From assembly GCA_937958075.1 (NCBI GenBank), contig CALFFB010000042.1, forward strand, positions 1 to 13,620: a DNA stretch of 13,620 nt, read 5' to 3'. The stretch's first letter is position 1. Each line of letters begins with the position of its first letter. The notes below the pieces were generated by a model. The model ran no database searches and was not told the DNA's origin. It saw nothing but the letters and a program-made list of their open reading frames with translations. Below are positions 5,685-13,589 of the stretch, in pieces. The stretch comes from an uncultured Geobacteraceae bacterium. Its GTDB lineage: Bacteria > Desulfobacterota > Desulfuromonadia > Desulfuromonadales > Geopsychrobacteraceae. The position numbers and the translations under genes were made by a program.

Positions 5685-6509
5685 TCAGACGACATCGAAT
5701 TCCTGTTGAATAAAATGAACAGCGTTGCGATAAAGCTGCAGTCCCTCCCCTTCTTCCGGCAGTTCCTCACGTGTCCAGCGCGGATGATGGGTCCGGTGCA
5801 GATAGGCCTCCGGGTGCGGCATCAGGCCGAAGATACGCCCGCTTGCGTCACAGACAGCGGCGATGGCGGCGATGCTGCCGTTGGGATTGTCCGGATACGT
5901 CATGGTGGCATCCCCCTGTTTGTCGGCATAGTGCAGAACGTCCAGCTGTTGCAGCTGCAGCTGTTCCAGGGTGGCCGGTGAATCGGTAATGAACTTTCCC
6001 TCGCCGTGACGTACCGGCAGATACAGTTGTTCCAGGCCCCGGGTATACACACAGGGCGATGCCGGATTGACCGCCAGCCGGCACCAGCGATCCTCAAAAC
6101 GACCACTGTCATTAAAGGTCAGGGTGCAGCTCTGCCGGATATCCCCGGCAAGGGCCGGCAGCAGACCCATTTTGACCAGCAGCTGAAAGCCGTTGCAAAC
6201 CCCCATAACCAGCTTGCCCGCCGCAATGAATGCGCGAATATCATCAAACAATGAGCGTTTTTCGCCCTTGATTTCAGCGTGCAGCAGGCGATTGGCACCG
6301 GCCTTGGCACTGCCCAGATCATCGCCGTCGAGAAACCCGCCGGCCAGATTGAGAAAATGATAATCCGCCAGCTTGACCCGGCCACTGAGCAGAGCCGAGA
6401 TGTGAACAATATCCGTCTGGGCACCGGCCGTTCGACAGGCGTAGGCAACCTCGTTCTCGCAGTTGGTTCCATAACCTGAAATCACAATGGCTTTGACCGT
6501 CGCGGCCAT
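5685..6509 (-). CDS. purQ: Phosphoribosylformylglycinamidine synthase, glutaminase subunit
   Basis: This 274-residue class I glutamine amidotransferase makes ammonia from glutamine for FGAM synthase, step four of purine synthesis. The triad is visible: nucleophile Cys105 in VMGVCNGFQLL, and His232 with Glu234 in LMPHPEAY. The start IVISGYGTNCENE and LAGGFLDGDDLGSAK (55-69) are typical of FGAM-synthase glutaminases. It is some 45 residues longer than the small PurQ of Bacillus (about 227). In motif and length it is closer to the glutaminase domain at the C-terminus of the large one-chain PurL. It begins one base after the purL stop, and its ribosome site AAGGAG lies in the last codons of purL, so the two subunits should be made in step. 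Confidence 0.93.
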   Translation of the reverse strand: MAATVKAIVISGYGTNCENEVAYACRTAGAQTDIVHISALLSGRVKLADYHFLNLAGGFLDGDDLGSAKAGANRLLHAEIKGEKRSLFDDIRAFIAAGKLVMGVCNGFQLLVKMGLLPALAGDIRQSCTLTFNDSGRFEDRWCRLAVNPASPCVYTRGLEQLYLPVRHGEGKFITDSPATLEQLQLQQLDVLHYADKQGDATMTYPDNPNGSIAAIAAVCDASGRIFGLMPHPEAYLHRTHHPRWTREELPEEGEGLQLYRNAVHFIQQEFDVV

Positions 6510-6510
6510 A

Positions 6511-9492
6511 TTACATCTCCTTCAGCGGGGCCTGCCAGGCCTGCTTCAACCGGGCAAGCGGGGTGCGGATGATATCCTTGTCGGCGCCGCGATCTACGAC
6601 GAGCAGCTCCGTTTCCGTAACGGCCCCGATCAGGGCGCAGCTCTGGCCCGTGAACAGCTCTTCAAAGGCCGACTGATGCTGTGGACGGACGGTCACCAGC
6701 AGACGGCTCTGGGACTCAGAAAACAGCAGGGTGTCGGTTCGCAGGTCAGCCGGAGCATCGAGCCGCTCCAGATCGACACGCAGGCCGAAGCCACCGGCAA
6801 AAGCCGATTCAGCCAGGGCAACCCCCAGCCCGCCGTCGGAAAGATCGTGACAGGAGGCGAGCAGTTGCTGCTGCTGGGCCAGGTTGACAGTGCGATAGCG
6901 CTTGAGGGCTGATGGTGCATCAACCTGCGGCACCCGGGCGCCCAGTTCACCGCAGTGGGCGTAATATTCCGATCCGCCCAGCTCATCGCGGGTCGGGCCG
7001 AGCAGATAGACCAGGTCACCGGGACGTTTGACATCCATGGACACGGCCTTGCGGACATCATCCATCCTGCCGATGACAGAGAACAGAACCGTCGGCGGAA
7101 TGGAGATCTTGCGGTCACCGATCTGGTAATCGTTCTTCATCGAGTCCTTGCCGGAGATCAGGGGCACCCCGAAGGCCACACAATAGTCGTACAGGGCCTG
7201 ATTGGCCCGTACCAGCTGTGCCGCCTTGTAGGGGCCATCGGGTGTTTTTTCGCTCAGCACCGGATCACACCAGCAGAAATTGTCAAGACCCGCCACATGG
7301 TCGATATGACCGCCGACGGCGACATAGTTGCGCAGGCCTTCGTCGATGGCGCAGGCCATCATATGATAGGTGTCGATGTCACTGTACGCGGGGCAGATGC
7401 CGTGGGCCACCACCACCCCCTCGAAACTGTCGAGCAGAGGCCGGAACACGGCGGCATCCGAGGGGCCGTCGTTGGCGACACCGGTCAGGGGCTTGATCAC
7501 GGTGCCGGCCTGGACCTCATGATCGTAGCGCCGCACCACCGACTCCTTGGAGCAGATGTTCAACCGCCCCAGCAACTGCTGCAGCACCGCGCCGCAATCC
7601 GCCGGCATGGGCAGCACCGGCTCCTTGACCTGCGGCGGCGTCCACTTCGCCGGCAGCACCATCTGGGGCACACCTTCATGAAGGAAATCCATGGTCAGGC
7701 AGGCAACGGTCTTGCCCTGGTACAGACAATGGAAGTTGCCGCTGTCGGTAAAGGTTCCCAGATCCGTCGCCTCGACATCCATCTCTTTGGCCAGAGCGAT
7801 AAAATCCGCCAGCTTGTCCGGCGGCACGGCCACGGTCATACGCTCCTGAGCCTCGGATATGAGAATCTCCCAGGGGCGCAGCCCCGGATACTTCAACGGC
7901 GCCCGATCCAGGTGCAGTTCAAAACCGCCGGTATCTTCCGCCATCTCGCCGACGGACGAGGACAAACCTCCGGCGCCGTTGTCGGTAATCGAGCTGTAGA
8001 GACCGCGATCGCGGGCAACCAGCAGGAAGTCGAACATCTTGCGCTGGGTAATGGGATCACCGATCTGCACAGCGGTGACCGGTGAGCCTTCATGAAGCTC
8101 TTCCGAAGAAAAGGTCGCGCCGTGGATGCCGTCCTTGCCGATACGACCGCCGGTCATGACGATATGGTCACCGACGCGGGCTTTTTTCTCATGGGCCGGG
8201 GTGCCATGAAGGCGCCGTGGCATAAAGGAGGCGGTGCCGCAGTAGACCAGGGGCTTGCCGGCAAAGCGTTCATCGAACTGAATGGAGCCATTGATGGTGG
8301 GAATGCCGCTTTTGTTGCCTCCATGCTCAACCCCCTCGACCACTCCTTCAAAAATCCGCCGCGGATGGAGCAGGCGTGGTGGCAGTGGGTGTTCATAAAA
8401 GGGAGAGGCAAAGCAGAAGACATCCGTATTGAAAATCAGGCGGGCCCCCATGCCGGTCCCCATGCCGTCGCGGTTGACCCCGACAATGCCGGTCAGGGCG
8501 CCACCGTAGGGATCAAGGGCACTGGGCGAGTTATGGGTTTCGACCTTGAATACCAGGCTCCAGTCATCATTAAAGGCGATGACGCCGGCGTTATCCTTGA
8601 ACACCGAGAGGCAGAAATCGCGATGGGCCAGATTTTTACGGACTTCGCGGGTGGCGCCGACAATAAAGGTTTTGAACAGGGAATCGATCTCCTGCCGGTT
8701 CCCCGATTCATCTTCGTAAAGAACCTTGGCCGCGAAGATTTTGTGTTTACAGTGTTCGCTCCAGGTCTGCGCCAGAGCCTCCAGTTCGACATCGGTTATC
8801 CGGTCGCCGAGTCCGCATTCCCGGCGCCGGGCAAGCACCTGGGGATCGGTAAAGTGATCACGGATTTTATGCATCTCCTCCAGGGTCAAGGCGAGCATGC
8901 CATCACGGCTGATACGCAGCAGTTCAGCATCCTCGACCTGCAGATCAAGGGTCTGCACCTCTGTCGCCAGGATACTGTCGGCGACCCTGGGCACAGAGTC
9001 CACCGGCGGCGCCGACACGAGTTCTTCGCGGGTATGAATGGACCAGCGCTGGATCAGGCCGTTGGCCAGCAGCTCTGCCGCGATCCGTTCCGCCAGCTGC
9101 TTGTCCGTGGTCCCCTTGAGCAGGTACCGGGTTGAGGTGTAGACCCCTTCGTCTGCGTCCAGGGAACGGCCGGTCAGGTACTGCAGGGCCTCTTTTGCCG
9201 TCCGTCCGGGGTTGTCCGTCACGCCGGGACGAAAACCCACCTCGATGAGCAGATCAAAATCAGGGTGCAGTAGATCATTGACGACGACATCCTGAATCAC
9301 CGGATCGCAGAAAGGACCGTAGGCGGCGGCATGAACCTCGTCGGCGGACAGCCCGGCGTCGATGGTGTAGACGTCCTGGGTGCGCACCGAGGTCAGTTCA
9401 ACGCCCAGATGACGACGGACATCACGACAGACGCGCTCTCCCCTGACATCGGTCACGTCCGGCTTCAACCCGGCAACAACTCTCCAGATCAT
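6511..9492 (-). CDS. purL: Phosphoribosylformylglycinamidine synthase, synthetase subunit with N-terminal duplicated PurS-like module
   Basis: This 993-residue ATP-dependent enzyme converts FGAR to FGAM with ammonia supplied by PurQ. Residues 1-155 hold two similar PurS-like units. Each opens with a hydrophobic strand and a P-x-VTD motif (LKPDVTD at 9-15, FRPGVTDNPG at 87-96) and ends with a valine- or leucine-rich strand. They stand in for a separate PurS dimer. A linker domain follows with the signature QTWSEHCKHKIF (242-253). The first synthetase half (about 290-610) has KVETHNSPSALDPYGG (316-331) and TDNGAGGLSSSVGEMAED. The second half (about 650-990) has SGKDSMKND (780-788) and HDLSDGGLGVALAESAF (882-898). 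The glutaminase is not fused as in the roughly 1300-residue E. coli enzyme. GGAG is six bases before the ATG. It lies between the hydrolase gene (11-base gap) and purQ. Confidence 0.95.
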   Translation of the reverse strand: MIWRVVAGLKPDVTDVRGERVCRDVRRHLGVELTSVRTQDVYTIDAGLSADEVHAAAYGPFCDPVIQDVVVNDLLHPDFDLLIEVGFRPGVTDNPGRTAKEALQYLTGRSLDADEGVYTSTRYLLKGTTDKQLAERIAAELLANGLIQRWSIHTREELVSAPPVDSVPRVADSILATEVQTLDLQVEDAELLRISRDGMLALTLEEMHKIRDHFTDPQVLARRRECGLGDRITDVELEALAQTWSEHCKHKIFAAKVLYEDESGNRQEIDSLFKTFIVGATREVRKNLAHRDFCLSVFKDNAGVIAFNDDWSLVFKVETHNSPSALDPYGGALTGIVGVNRDGMGTGMGARLIFNTDVFCFASPFYEHPLPPRLLHPRRIFEGVVEGVEHGGNKSGIPTINGSIQFDERFAGKPLVYCGTASFMPRRLHGTPAHEKKARVGDHIVMTGGRIGKDGIHGATFSSEELHEGSPVTAVQIGDPITQRKMFDFLLVARDRGLYSSITDNGAGGLSSSVGEMAEDTGGFELHLDRAPLKYPGLRPWEILISEAQERMTVAVPPDKLADFIALAKEMDVEATDLGTFTDSGNFHCLYQGKTVACLTMDFLHEGVPQMVLPAKWTPPQVKEPVLPMPADCGAVLQQLLGRLNICSKESVVRRYDHEVQAGTVIKPLTGVANDGPSDAAVFRPLLDSFEGVVVAHGICPAYSDIDTYHMMACAIDEGLRNYVAVGGHIDHVAGLDNFCWCDPVLSEKTPDGPYKAAQLVRANQALYDYCVAFGVPLISGKDSMKNDYQIGDRKISIPPTVLFSVIGRMDDVRKAVSMDVKRPGDLVYLLGPTRDELGGSEYYAHCGELGARVPQVDAPSALKRYRTVNLAQQQQLLASCHDLSDGGLGVALAESAFAGGFGLRVDLERLDAPADLRTDTLLFSESQSRLLVTVRPQHQSAFEELFTGQSCALIGAVTETELLVVDRGADKDIIRTPLARLKQAWQAPLKEM

Positions 9493-9503
9493 TATTTACT
9501 CCA

Positions 9504-10319
9504 TTAGGTGATGAGGTTGGCGCAGTTTTTCAGCTCATCAGCCCCTGCTGGAGGGGACGCATAGCAGGTGCTGATCAGACTCTGACAACCGACGATGACC
9601 TCGGTACGAAAGGCATGTTGCGCAAGTTTCTGCTGAAACAGTGCCGTCACCAGCTGCGCGCAATTGTTTTCGTCGCTCAAATGGGCCAGGAACAGGGCGT
9701 CAAGACCATCCCAGAGAAGCTGATCGAGGAGCTCGCCGGCCTGGATATTGGACAGATGCCCGTGCCGGCTGCGGATACGCTGCTTCAGTTCCCAGGGGTA
9801 GCTGCCGTCAAGGAGCATCTGCTCATCATGATTGGCTTCCAGAACCAGAACCCGACACTGCTGCAGACAATCACTGACGAGACGGGTCGGCAAGCCCAGG
9901 TCCGTAGCATAGCCGATCCTGCCTTCATGGGAATCAATAACGTAACCGACGGGGTTGACAGCGTCGTGGGTTGTAAAAAACGAAGAGATTTCGAGGTCAC
10001 GCAGGGTAAAGCTGTCACCGGCGGCAAACAGTCTCAAATCGGGAATCGCGCCCGGCCGGGGCAAGGCGGCAAAGGTTTTGTGATCGATGTAGACAGGCAA
10101 CTGATGGCGTCTGGCCAGAGGGCCGATGCCGCCGACATGGTCATGATGTTCGTGGGTGACCAGTATCGCGTCAAGATCGTCACAGCTTAAGCCCAGCAGG
10201 CCAAGGCGCCGCTGGGTTTCTTTACCCGACAGACCGGCATCGATGAGCAGGCGAGCATCGCCTGTTTCGATAAAGGTACTGTTACCGCGACTGCCACTGG
10301 CCAATAAACATACACGCAC
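9504..10319 (-). CDS. Metallo-beta-lactamase-fold hydrolase, YycJ/WalJ-like
   Basis: This 271-residue soluble metalloprotein belongs to the YycJ (WalJ/VicX) branch of the metallo-beta-lactamase fold, where proposed roles are nuclease-like. The opening CLLASGSRGNST is the family signature. The di-metal site is complete by inspection: THEHHDH (55-61), TTHDA (116-120), Asp140 in GYATDLG, HGHLSN (186-191) and His213 in LAHLSDENN. The exact substrate is unknown. I chose the GTG at 10319 because family members start at about this point. AAAGG lies some 12 bases upstream, a little far. An in-frame TTG at 10349 would add ten residues with no family similarity. It is first in the unit that continues with purL, purQ, purF and pyrE, 11 bases before purL. 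A link to nucleotide metabolism is only suggested by position. Confidence 0.85.
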   Translation of the reverse strand: MRVCLLASGSRGNSTFIETGDARLLIDAGLSGKETQRRLGLLGLSCDDLDAILVTHEHHDHVGGIGPLARRHQLPVYIDHKTFAALPRPGAIPDLRLFAAGDSFTLRDLEISSFFTTHDAVNPVGYVIDSHEGRIGYATDLGLPTRLVSDCLQQCRVLVLEANHDEQMLLDGSYPWELKQRIRSRHGHLSNIQAGELLDQLLWDGLDALFLAHLSDENNCAQLVTALFQQKLAQHAFRTEVIVGCQSLISTCYASPPAGADELKNCANLIT

Positions 10320-10357
10320 TGTTGCCGATATCCTTTCACCCCTGCGCAAGCGTTGTC

Positions 10358-10386
10358 CTTATACCGAAAAGACCAGGTTGCCGCAA
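10358..10386 (-). promoter_or_regulatory. sigma-70 promoter of the hydrolase-purL-purQ-purF-pyrE unit
   Basis: On the minus strand TTGCGG (10381-10386), a 17-base spacer and TATAAG (10358-10363) form a reasonable vegetative promoter. Transcription would start near 10351, leaving only about 30 bases of leader before the GTG start. That leader is too short for a purine riboswitch, and no obvious purine-repressor-like box is seen in it. Confidence 0.5.
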
Positions 10387-10424
10387 GGAGAAAACCGCAC
10401 CCGAAGACCATGAAAGTGATAGGC

Positions 10425-10439
10425 AAAATTGGCAATTTT
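10425..10439. promoter_or_regulatory. Perfect 15-base inverted repeat in the hydrolase/gap divergent region
   Basis: AAAATTG-G-CAATTTT is a perfect palindrome with seven-base arms and one central base. It lies about 40 bases upstream of the minus-strand promoter's -35 box. It would also fall in the spacer of a weak plus-strand promoter, TAGGCA (10420-10425), 17 bases, TATCTT (10443-10448). It is a candidate binding site for an unidentified regulator of one or both units. Confidence 0.4.
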
Positions 10440-10487
10440 ATGTATCTTTGGTGGCGTTTGCAGATGATGGAAGAAAGATTCTTGAGA

Positions 10488-10502
10488 TAGTCATCCTGAC
10501 TA
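10488..10502. promoter_or_regulatory. Inverted repeat in the probable gap promoter spacer (candidate operator)
   Basis: TAGTCA-TCC-TGACTA is a perfect six-base inverted repeat with a three-base centre. It begins directly after TTGAGA (10482-10487), the best -35-like hexamer upstream of gap. It ends at CATAAA (10503-10508), a four-of-six -10 match at a short 15-base spacing. The promoter itself is weak to the eye, but the placement of the repeat between the boxes is where a repressor site would sit. Confidence 0.4.
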
Positions 10503-10549
10503 CATAAACCAAGGCAGATAGTAAACCGGAATCCAAAGGAGGAATATCA

Positions 10550-11551
10550 ATGGCTGTAAAGGTAGCAATCAACGGTTTTGGGCGCATCGGCCGGAACGTC
10601 ATGAGGATAGCCGCGCAATCCGGCACTCTGGATATTGTCGCCATCAACGATCTGACGGACGCCGGCACCCTGGCCCATCTGTTTAAATATGATTCCGTTC
10701 ATGGCACCTTTGCCGGCGAGGTCACAACGGATGGTGACCATCTGATCATCAACAACAAAAAAATCAAGATCCTGTCGCAACGAGACCCCGCCACCCTGCC
10801 CTGGAAAGACCTCGGGGTTGATATTGTCATTGAATCGACGGGATTGTTCAGTGACCGTGACAAGGCGGCTCTGCACCTGCAGGCCGGAGCCGGCAAGGTG
10901 GTCATCTCGGCGCCGGGCAAGGACGCGGACAACACCATCTGCATGGGCATCAACGAGGCATCCTACACCAGCTCCCAGCAGATCATCTCCAATGCGTCCT
11001 GCACCACCAACTGCCTGGCTCCGGTGGCCAAGGTGCTGCTGGAGAATTTCGGCATCGTCCGCGGCATGATGACCACCATTCACGCCTACACCAATGATCA
11101 GAACATTCTTGATCTGCCCCACAAGGACCTGCGCCGGGCCCGGGCTGCCGCCATGTCCATGATTCCGACCACAACCGGAGCGGCCAAGGCCACCGCCCTG
11201 GTTCTGCCCCAGCTGAAGGGCAAACTCGACGGCATGGCCATCCGGGTGCCCACCCCCAATGTCTCTTTGGTCGATCTGGTTGTTGAAACGGAAAAAGCAA
11301 CCACCACCGACGAGGTCAACAGGGTGATGAAGCTGGCCGCTGACGGGCCTCTCAAGGGCATTCTCGATTACTGTGACCTGCCTTTGGTCTCCCGCGATTT
11401 CAACGGTTCAGCCGCGTCATCGACCCTCGATGCCCTGAGCACCAACGTCATCGGCGGCAATCTGGTCAAGGTGCTGACCTGGTACGACAATGAATGGGGT
11501 TATTCCAACCGGGTTGTTGATCTGGTGTCCTATATCGCCGACAAGTCTTGA
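10550..11551 (+). CDS. gap: Glyceraldehyde-3-phosphate dehydrogenase, type I, NAD-dependent
   Basis: This 333-residue cytoplasmic tetramer subunit oxidises glyceraldehyde 3-phosphate to 1,3-bisphosphoglycerate with phosphate and NAD+. It is reversible for gluconeogenesis. The Rossmann motif INGFGRIGR (7-15) opens the chain, and Asp34 in AINDL is the residue that favours NAD over NADP. The active site is SNASCTTNCLAP with catalytic Cys151 and its partner His178 in MTTIHAYTND. TTTGAAKA and the C-terminal WYDNEWGYSNR complete the family pattern. Start choice is firm, since AAAGGAGG lies seven bases before the ATG. It leads the gap-pgk-tpiA unit, with pgk 16 bases downstream. Only this copy is visible, so I cannot say whether a second gap gene divides catabolic and anabolic roles. 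Confidence 0.97.
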   Translation: MAVKVAINGFGRIGRNVMRIAAQSGTLDIVAINDLTDAGTLAHLFKYDSVHGTFAGEVTTDGDHLIINNKKIKILSQRDPATLPWKDLGVDIVIESTGLFSDRDKAALHLQAGAGKVVISAPGKDADNTICMGINEASYTSSQQIISNASCTTNCLAPVAKVLLENFGIVRGMMTTIHAYTNDQNILDLPHKDLRRARAAAMSMIPTTTGAAKATALVLPQLKGKLDGMAIRVPTPNVSLVDLVVETEKATTTDEVNRVMKLAADGPLKGILDYCDLPLVSRDFNGSAASSTLDALSTNVIGGNLVKVLTWYDNEWGYSNRVVDLVSYIADKS

Positions 11552-11567
11552 TCGACAGGGGGAACTC

Positions 11568-12761
11568 ATGTTCAACAAAATGACCATCAGGGACATTGAC
11601 CTGAGGAACAAGCGCGTCTTCTGCCGGGTTGATTTCAACGTGCCCGTCGACAAGCAGGGGAACATTACCGACGATACCCGGATCCGGGCAGCACTGCCAA
11701 CCCTCACCTATCTGCTGGAACAGCAGGCGAAGGTCATCCTGGCATCCCATCTGGGGCGCCCGAAGGGCAAGCCCGACCCCGCCGCCAGTCTGGCGCCGGT
11801 GGCCACGCATTTGAGCCAGCTGCTGGGCCGGCCGGTGCAGATGGCTCCCGACTGTGTCGGTGAGCTGGTGCGCGACATGGCCCACGCCCTGCAACCGGGA
11901 CAGGTGCTGCTGTTGGAAAATGTTCGTTTTCACGCTGGTGAAACAGATAACACCACCACCTTTGCGTCACAGCTGGCGGAACTCGGTGAGGTTTATGTCA
12001 ACGATGCCTTCGGCACCGCCCATCGGGCCCATGCCTCGACGGAAGGGGTCGCGCGGCTGCTGCAGCCGGCGGTTGCCGGATTCCTCATGGAAAAGGAACT
12101 CAGGTATCTGGGCCAGGCCCTGGCCGCGCCCCAGCGTCCCTTTGTCGCCATTATCGGCGGGGCCAAGGTCAGTGACAAAATCACCGTTATTGAAAACCTG
12201 CTGACCCGGGTCGACAGTATTCTGATCGGGGGCGGCATGGCCTACACTTTTCTCAAGGCGCAGGGATTTGCTGTCGGTCAATCCCTGGTTGAGGAAGACA
12301 AGCTAGCGTTGGCGACAGAGCTGCTGAAGCAGGCGCAGCAGCGTCAGGTCCGGTTCTTTCTGCCCCGGGATCACCTGGTCGCTGAATCCTTTGCCGCGGA
12401 CAGCCCTTATGTGACGGCCACCAACGATGACTTTCCGGACAAGGGCATGGGACTGGACATCGGTCCGCAGACCGTCGCTCTCTATCAGGAGCAGATTGAA
12501 GGCGCCGGCACCGTACTCTGGAATGGCCCCATGGGGGTATTTGAGTTCCCCGCTTTTGCCAAGGGCACCTTTGCGGTGGCCGAAGCCCTGGCCCAATCCG
12601 ATTGCCTGTCCATTATCGGCGGCGGTGATTCCGTGGCAGCGGTGAACAAAGCCGGCCTGCAGGACCAGATGACGCACATTTCCACCGGCGGTGGTGCTTC
12701 TCTGGAGTTTCTCGAAGGCAAAGAGCTGCCGGGGGTTGTTGCCCTGACAGACAAGGCATAA
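11568..12761 (+). CDS. pgk: Phosphoglycerate kinase
   Basis: This 397-residue two-domain cytoplasmic kinase transfers the acyl phosphate of 1,3-bisphosphoglycerate to ADP, giving ATP and 3-phosphoglycerate. N-domain substrate residues are seen in RVDFNVP (20-26, with Asp22 and Asn24), Arg38 and SHLGRPKG (60-67). The C-domain nucleotide site is seen in IIGGAKVSDK, GNGP-like WNGPMGVFE, GGGDS (351-355) and STGGGAS (372-378). Length matches bacterial Pgk. I chose the ATG at 11568, which has AGGGGGA five to six bases upstream. An in-frame ATG at 11490 lies inside gap and would add 26 residues unrelated to the family, and one at 11580 lacks a ribosome site. It is the middle gene of the gap-pgk-tpiA unit. 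Confidence 0.97.
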   Translation: MFNKMTIRDIDLRNKRVFCRVDFNVPVDKQGNITDDTRIRAALPTLTYLLEQQAKVILASHLGRPKGKPDPAASLAPVATHLSQLLGRPVQMAPDCVGELVRDMAHALQPGQVLLLENVRFHAGETDNTTTFASQLAELGEVYVNDAFGTAHRAHASTEGVARLLQPAVAGFLMEKELRYLGQALAAPQRPFVAIIGGAKVSDKITVIENLLTRVDSILIGGGMAYTFLKAQGFAVGQSLVEEDKLALATELLKQAQQRQVRFFLPRDHLVAESFAADSPYVTATNDDFPDKGMGLDIGPQTVALYQEQIEGAGTVLWNGPMGVFEFPAFAKGTFAVAEALAQSDCLSIIGGGDSVAAVNKAGLQDQMTHISTGGGASLEFLEGKELPGVVALTDKA

Positions 12762-12796
12762 CGAATCCACCCGGTTGACGAAAGGACGTCCTCATC

Positions 12797-13552
12797 ATGC
12801 GTAAACCGATTATTGCGGGAAACTGGAAACTGCACAAAACCCTGACGGAAGCACAGTCCCTGGCAACCAGACTGGCACTGGAACTCAAGGATATTGAGGA
12901 TCGCGAGATAATCGTCGCCCCCGTTTTTACGGCGCTGACCACCGTCGCCGCGGCGATCAGCAACAGCCCGGTGCAGCTGGCGGCGCAAAACTGCTATCCG
13001 GCCGAGACTGGCGCTTTCACCGGCGAAGTCTCCCCCCAACTGCTCAAGGATGCCGGTTGCTCCTATGTTATCGCCGGGCACTCGGAACGCCGACAACTGC
13101 TGGGGGAATCAGATCAGTTCATCAATCTGAAAATCCGCGAAATCCTGCATTCCGGTCTGCGGTCCATTCTCTGTATCGGCGAAACCCTGCAGGAACGCCA
13201 GTCCGATCAGATGCTCGAGGTCCTGACCCGACAGGTGAAAGAGGGACTGCAGGGGATCACGGCGGAACAGATGGCTGATCTGGTCATCGCCTACGAACCG
13301 GTGTGGGCTATCGGCACAGGTGTCACCGCCAGTGACGAGCAGGCACAGGAGGCCCACTCCTTTATCCGTGGATTATTGCAGGGGTTGTTTAATCAGGAGG
13401 TGGCGGCGGCCACGCGTATTCTCTACGGCGGCAGCGTCAAGCCGAGCAATGTTGACGGCTTGATGGCCCAGGACGATATCGACGGCGCCCTGGTGGGTGG
13501 GGCAAGCCTGAAAGCGGATGATTTTCTTCGTATCGTGCGGTTTGAAAAATAG
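12797..13552 (+). CDS. tpiA: Triosephosphate isomerase
   Basis: This 251-residue (beta/alpha)8 barrel enzyme interconverts dihydroxyacetone phosphate and glyceraldehyde 3-phosphate. All catalytic residues are present: Asn9 and Lys11 in AGNWKLHK, the electrophile His95 in VIAGHSERR, and the base Glu167 in AYEPVWAIGTG. The phosphate-gripping loop follows Glu167, and YGGSVKPSN is the second phosphate site near the end. QNCYPAETGAFTGEVS is the usual dimer-interface region. AAAGGA lies about ten bases before the ATG. The gene starts 35 bases after pgk and completes the three-step unit that converts triose phosphate to 3-phosphoglycerate. In related genomes secG often follows, but the window ends first. 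Confidence 0.97.
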   Translation: MRKPIIAGNWKLHKTLTEAQSLATRLALELKDIEDREIIVAPVFTALTTVAAAISNSPVQLAAQNCYPAETGAFTGEVSPQLLKDAGCSYVIAGHSERRQLLGESDQFINLKIREILHSGLRSILCIGETLQERQSDQMLEVLTRQVKEGLQGITAEQMADLVIAYEPVWAIGTGVTASDEQAQEAHSFIRGLLQGLFNQEVAAATRILYGGSVKPSNVDGLMAQDDIDGALVGGASLKADDFLRIVRFEK

Positions 13553-13559
13553 GCGGCAC

Positions 13560-13589
13560 GCTGTCATGGCGCCGGACAGCAGGCTTTTT
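13560..13589 (+). terminator. Probable rho-independent terminator after tpiA
   Basis: GCTGTC (13560-13565) pairs with GACAGC (13575-13580) around a nine-base loop, followed after four bases by TTTTT (13585-13589). The stem is short and the T-run modest. A competing longer-range pairing, GGCGCCGG (13568-13575) with CCGGCGCC (13601-13608), overlaps it. Termination here is plausible but may be partial. Confidence 0.45.

Noticed and set aside
6955..9135. Two long plus-strand open frames (376 and 347 codons) antisense to purL
   Set aside because: Their proteins are low in recognisable motifs, they have no convincing ribosome site, and purL covers the same bases with all family motifs intact.
10320..10549. 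Small open frames or a purine riboswitch in the hydrolase/gap intergenic region
   Set aside because: The candidate frames lack coding character. The minus-strand leader is only about 30 bases, too short for a purine riboswitch aptamer.
11490..11567. Upstream in-frame ATG that would extend pgk by 26 residues into gap
   Set aside because: The extra residues match no Pgk family sequence, while the ATG at 11568 has a good ribosome site and gives the normal length.
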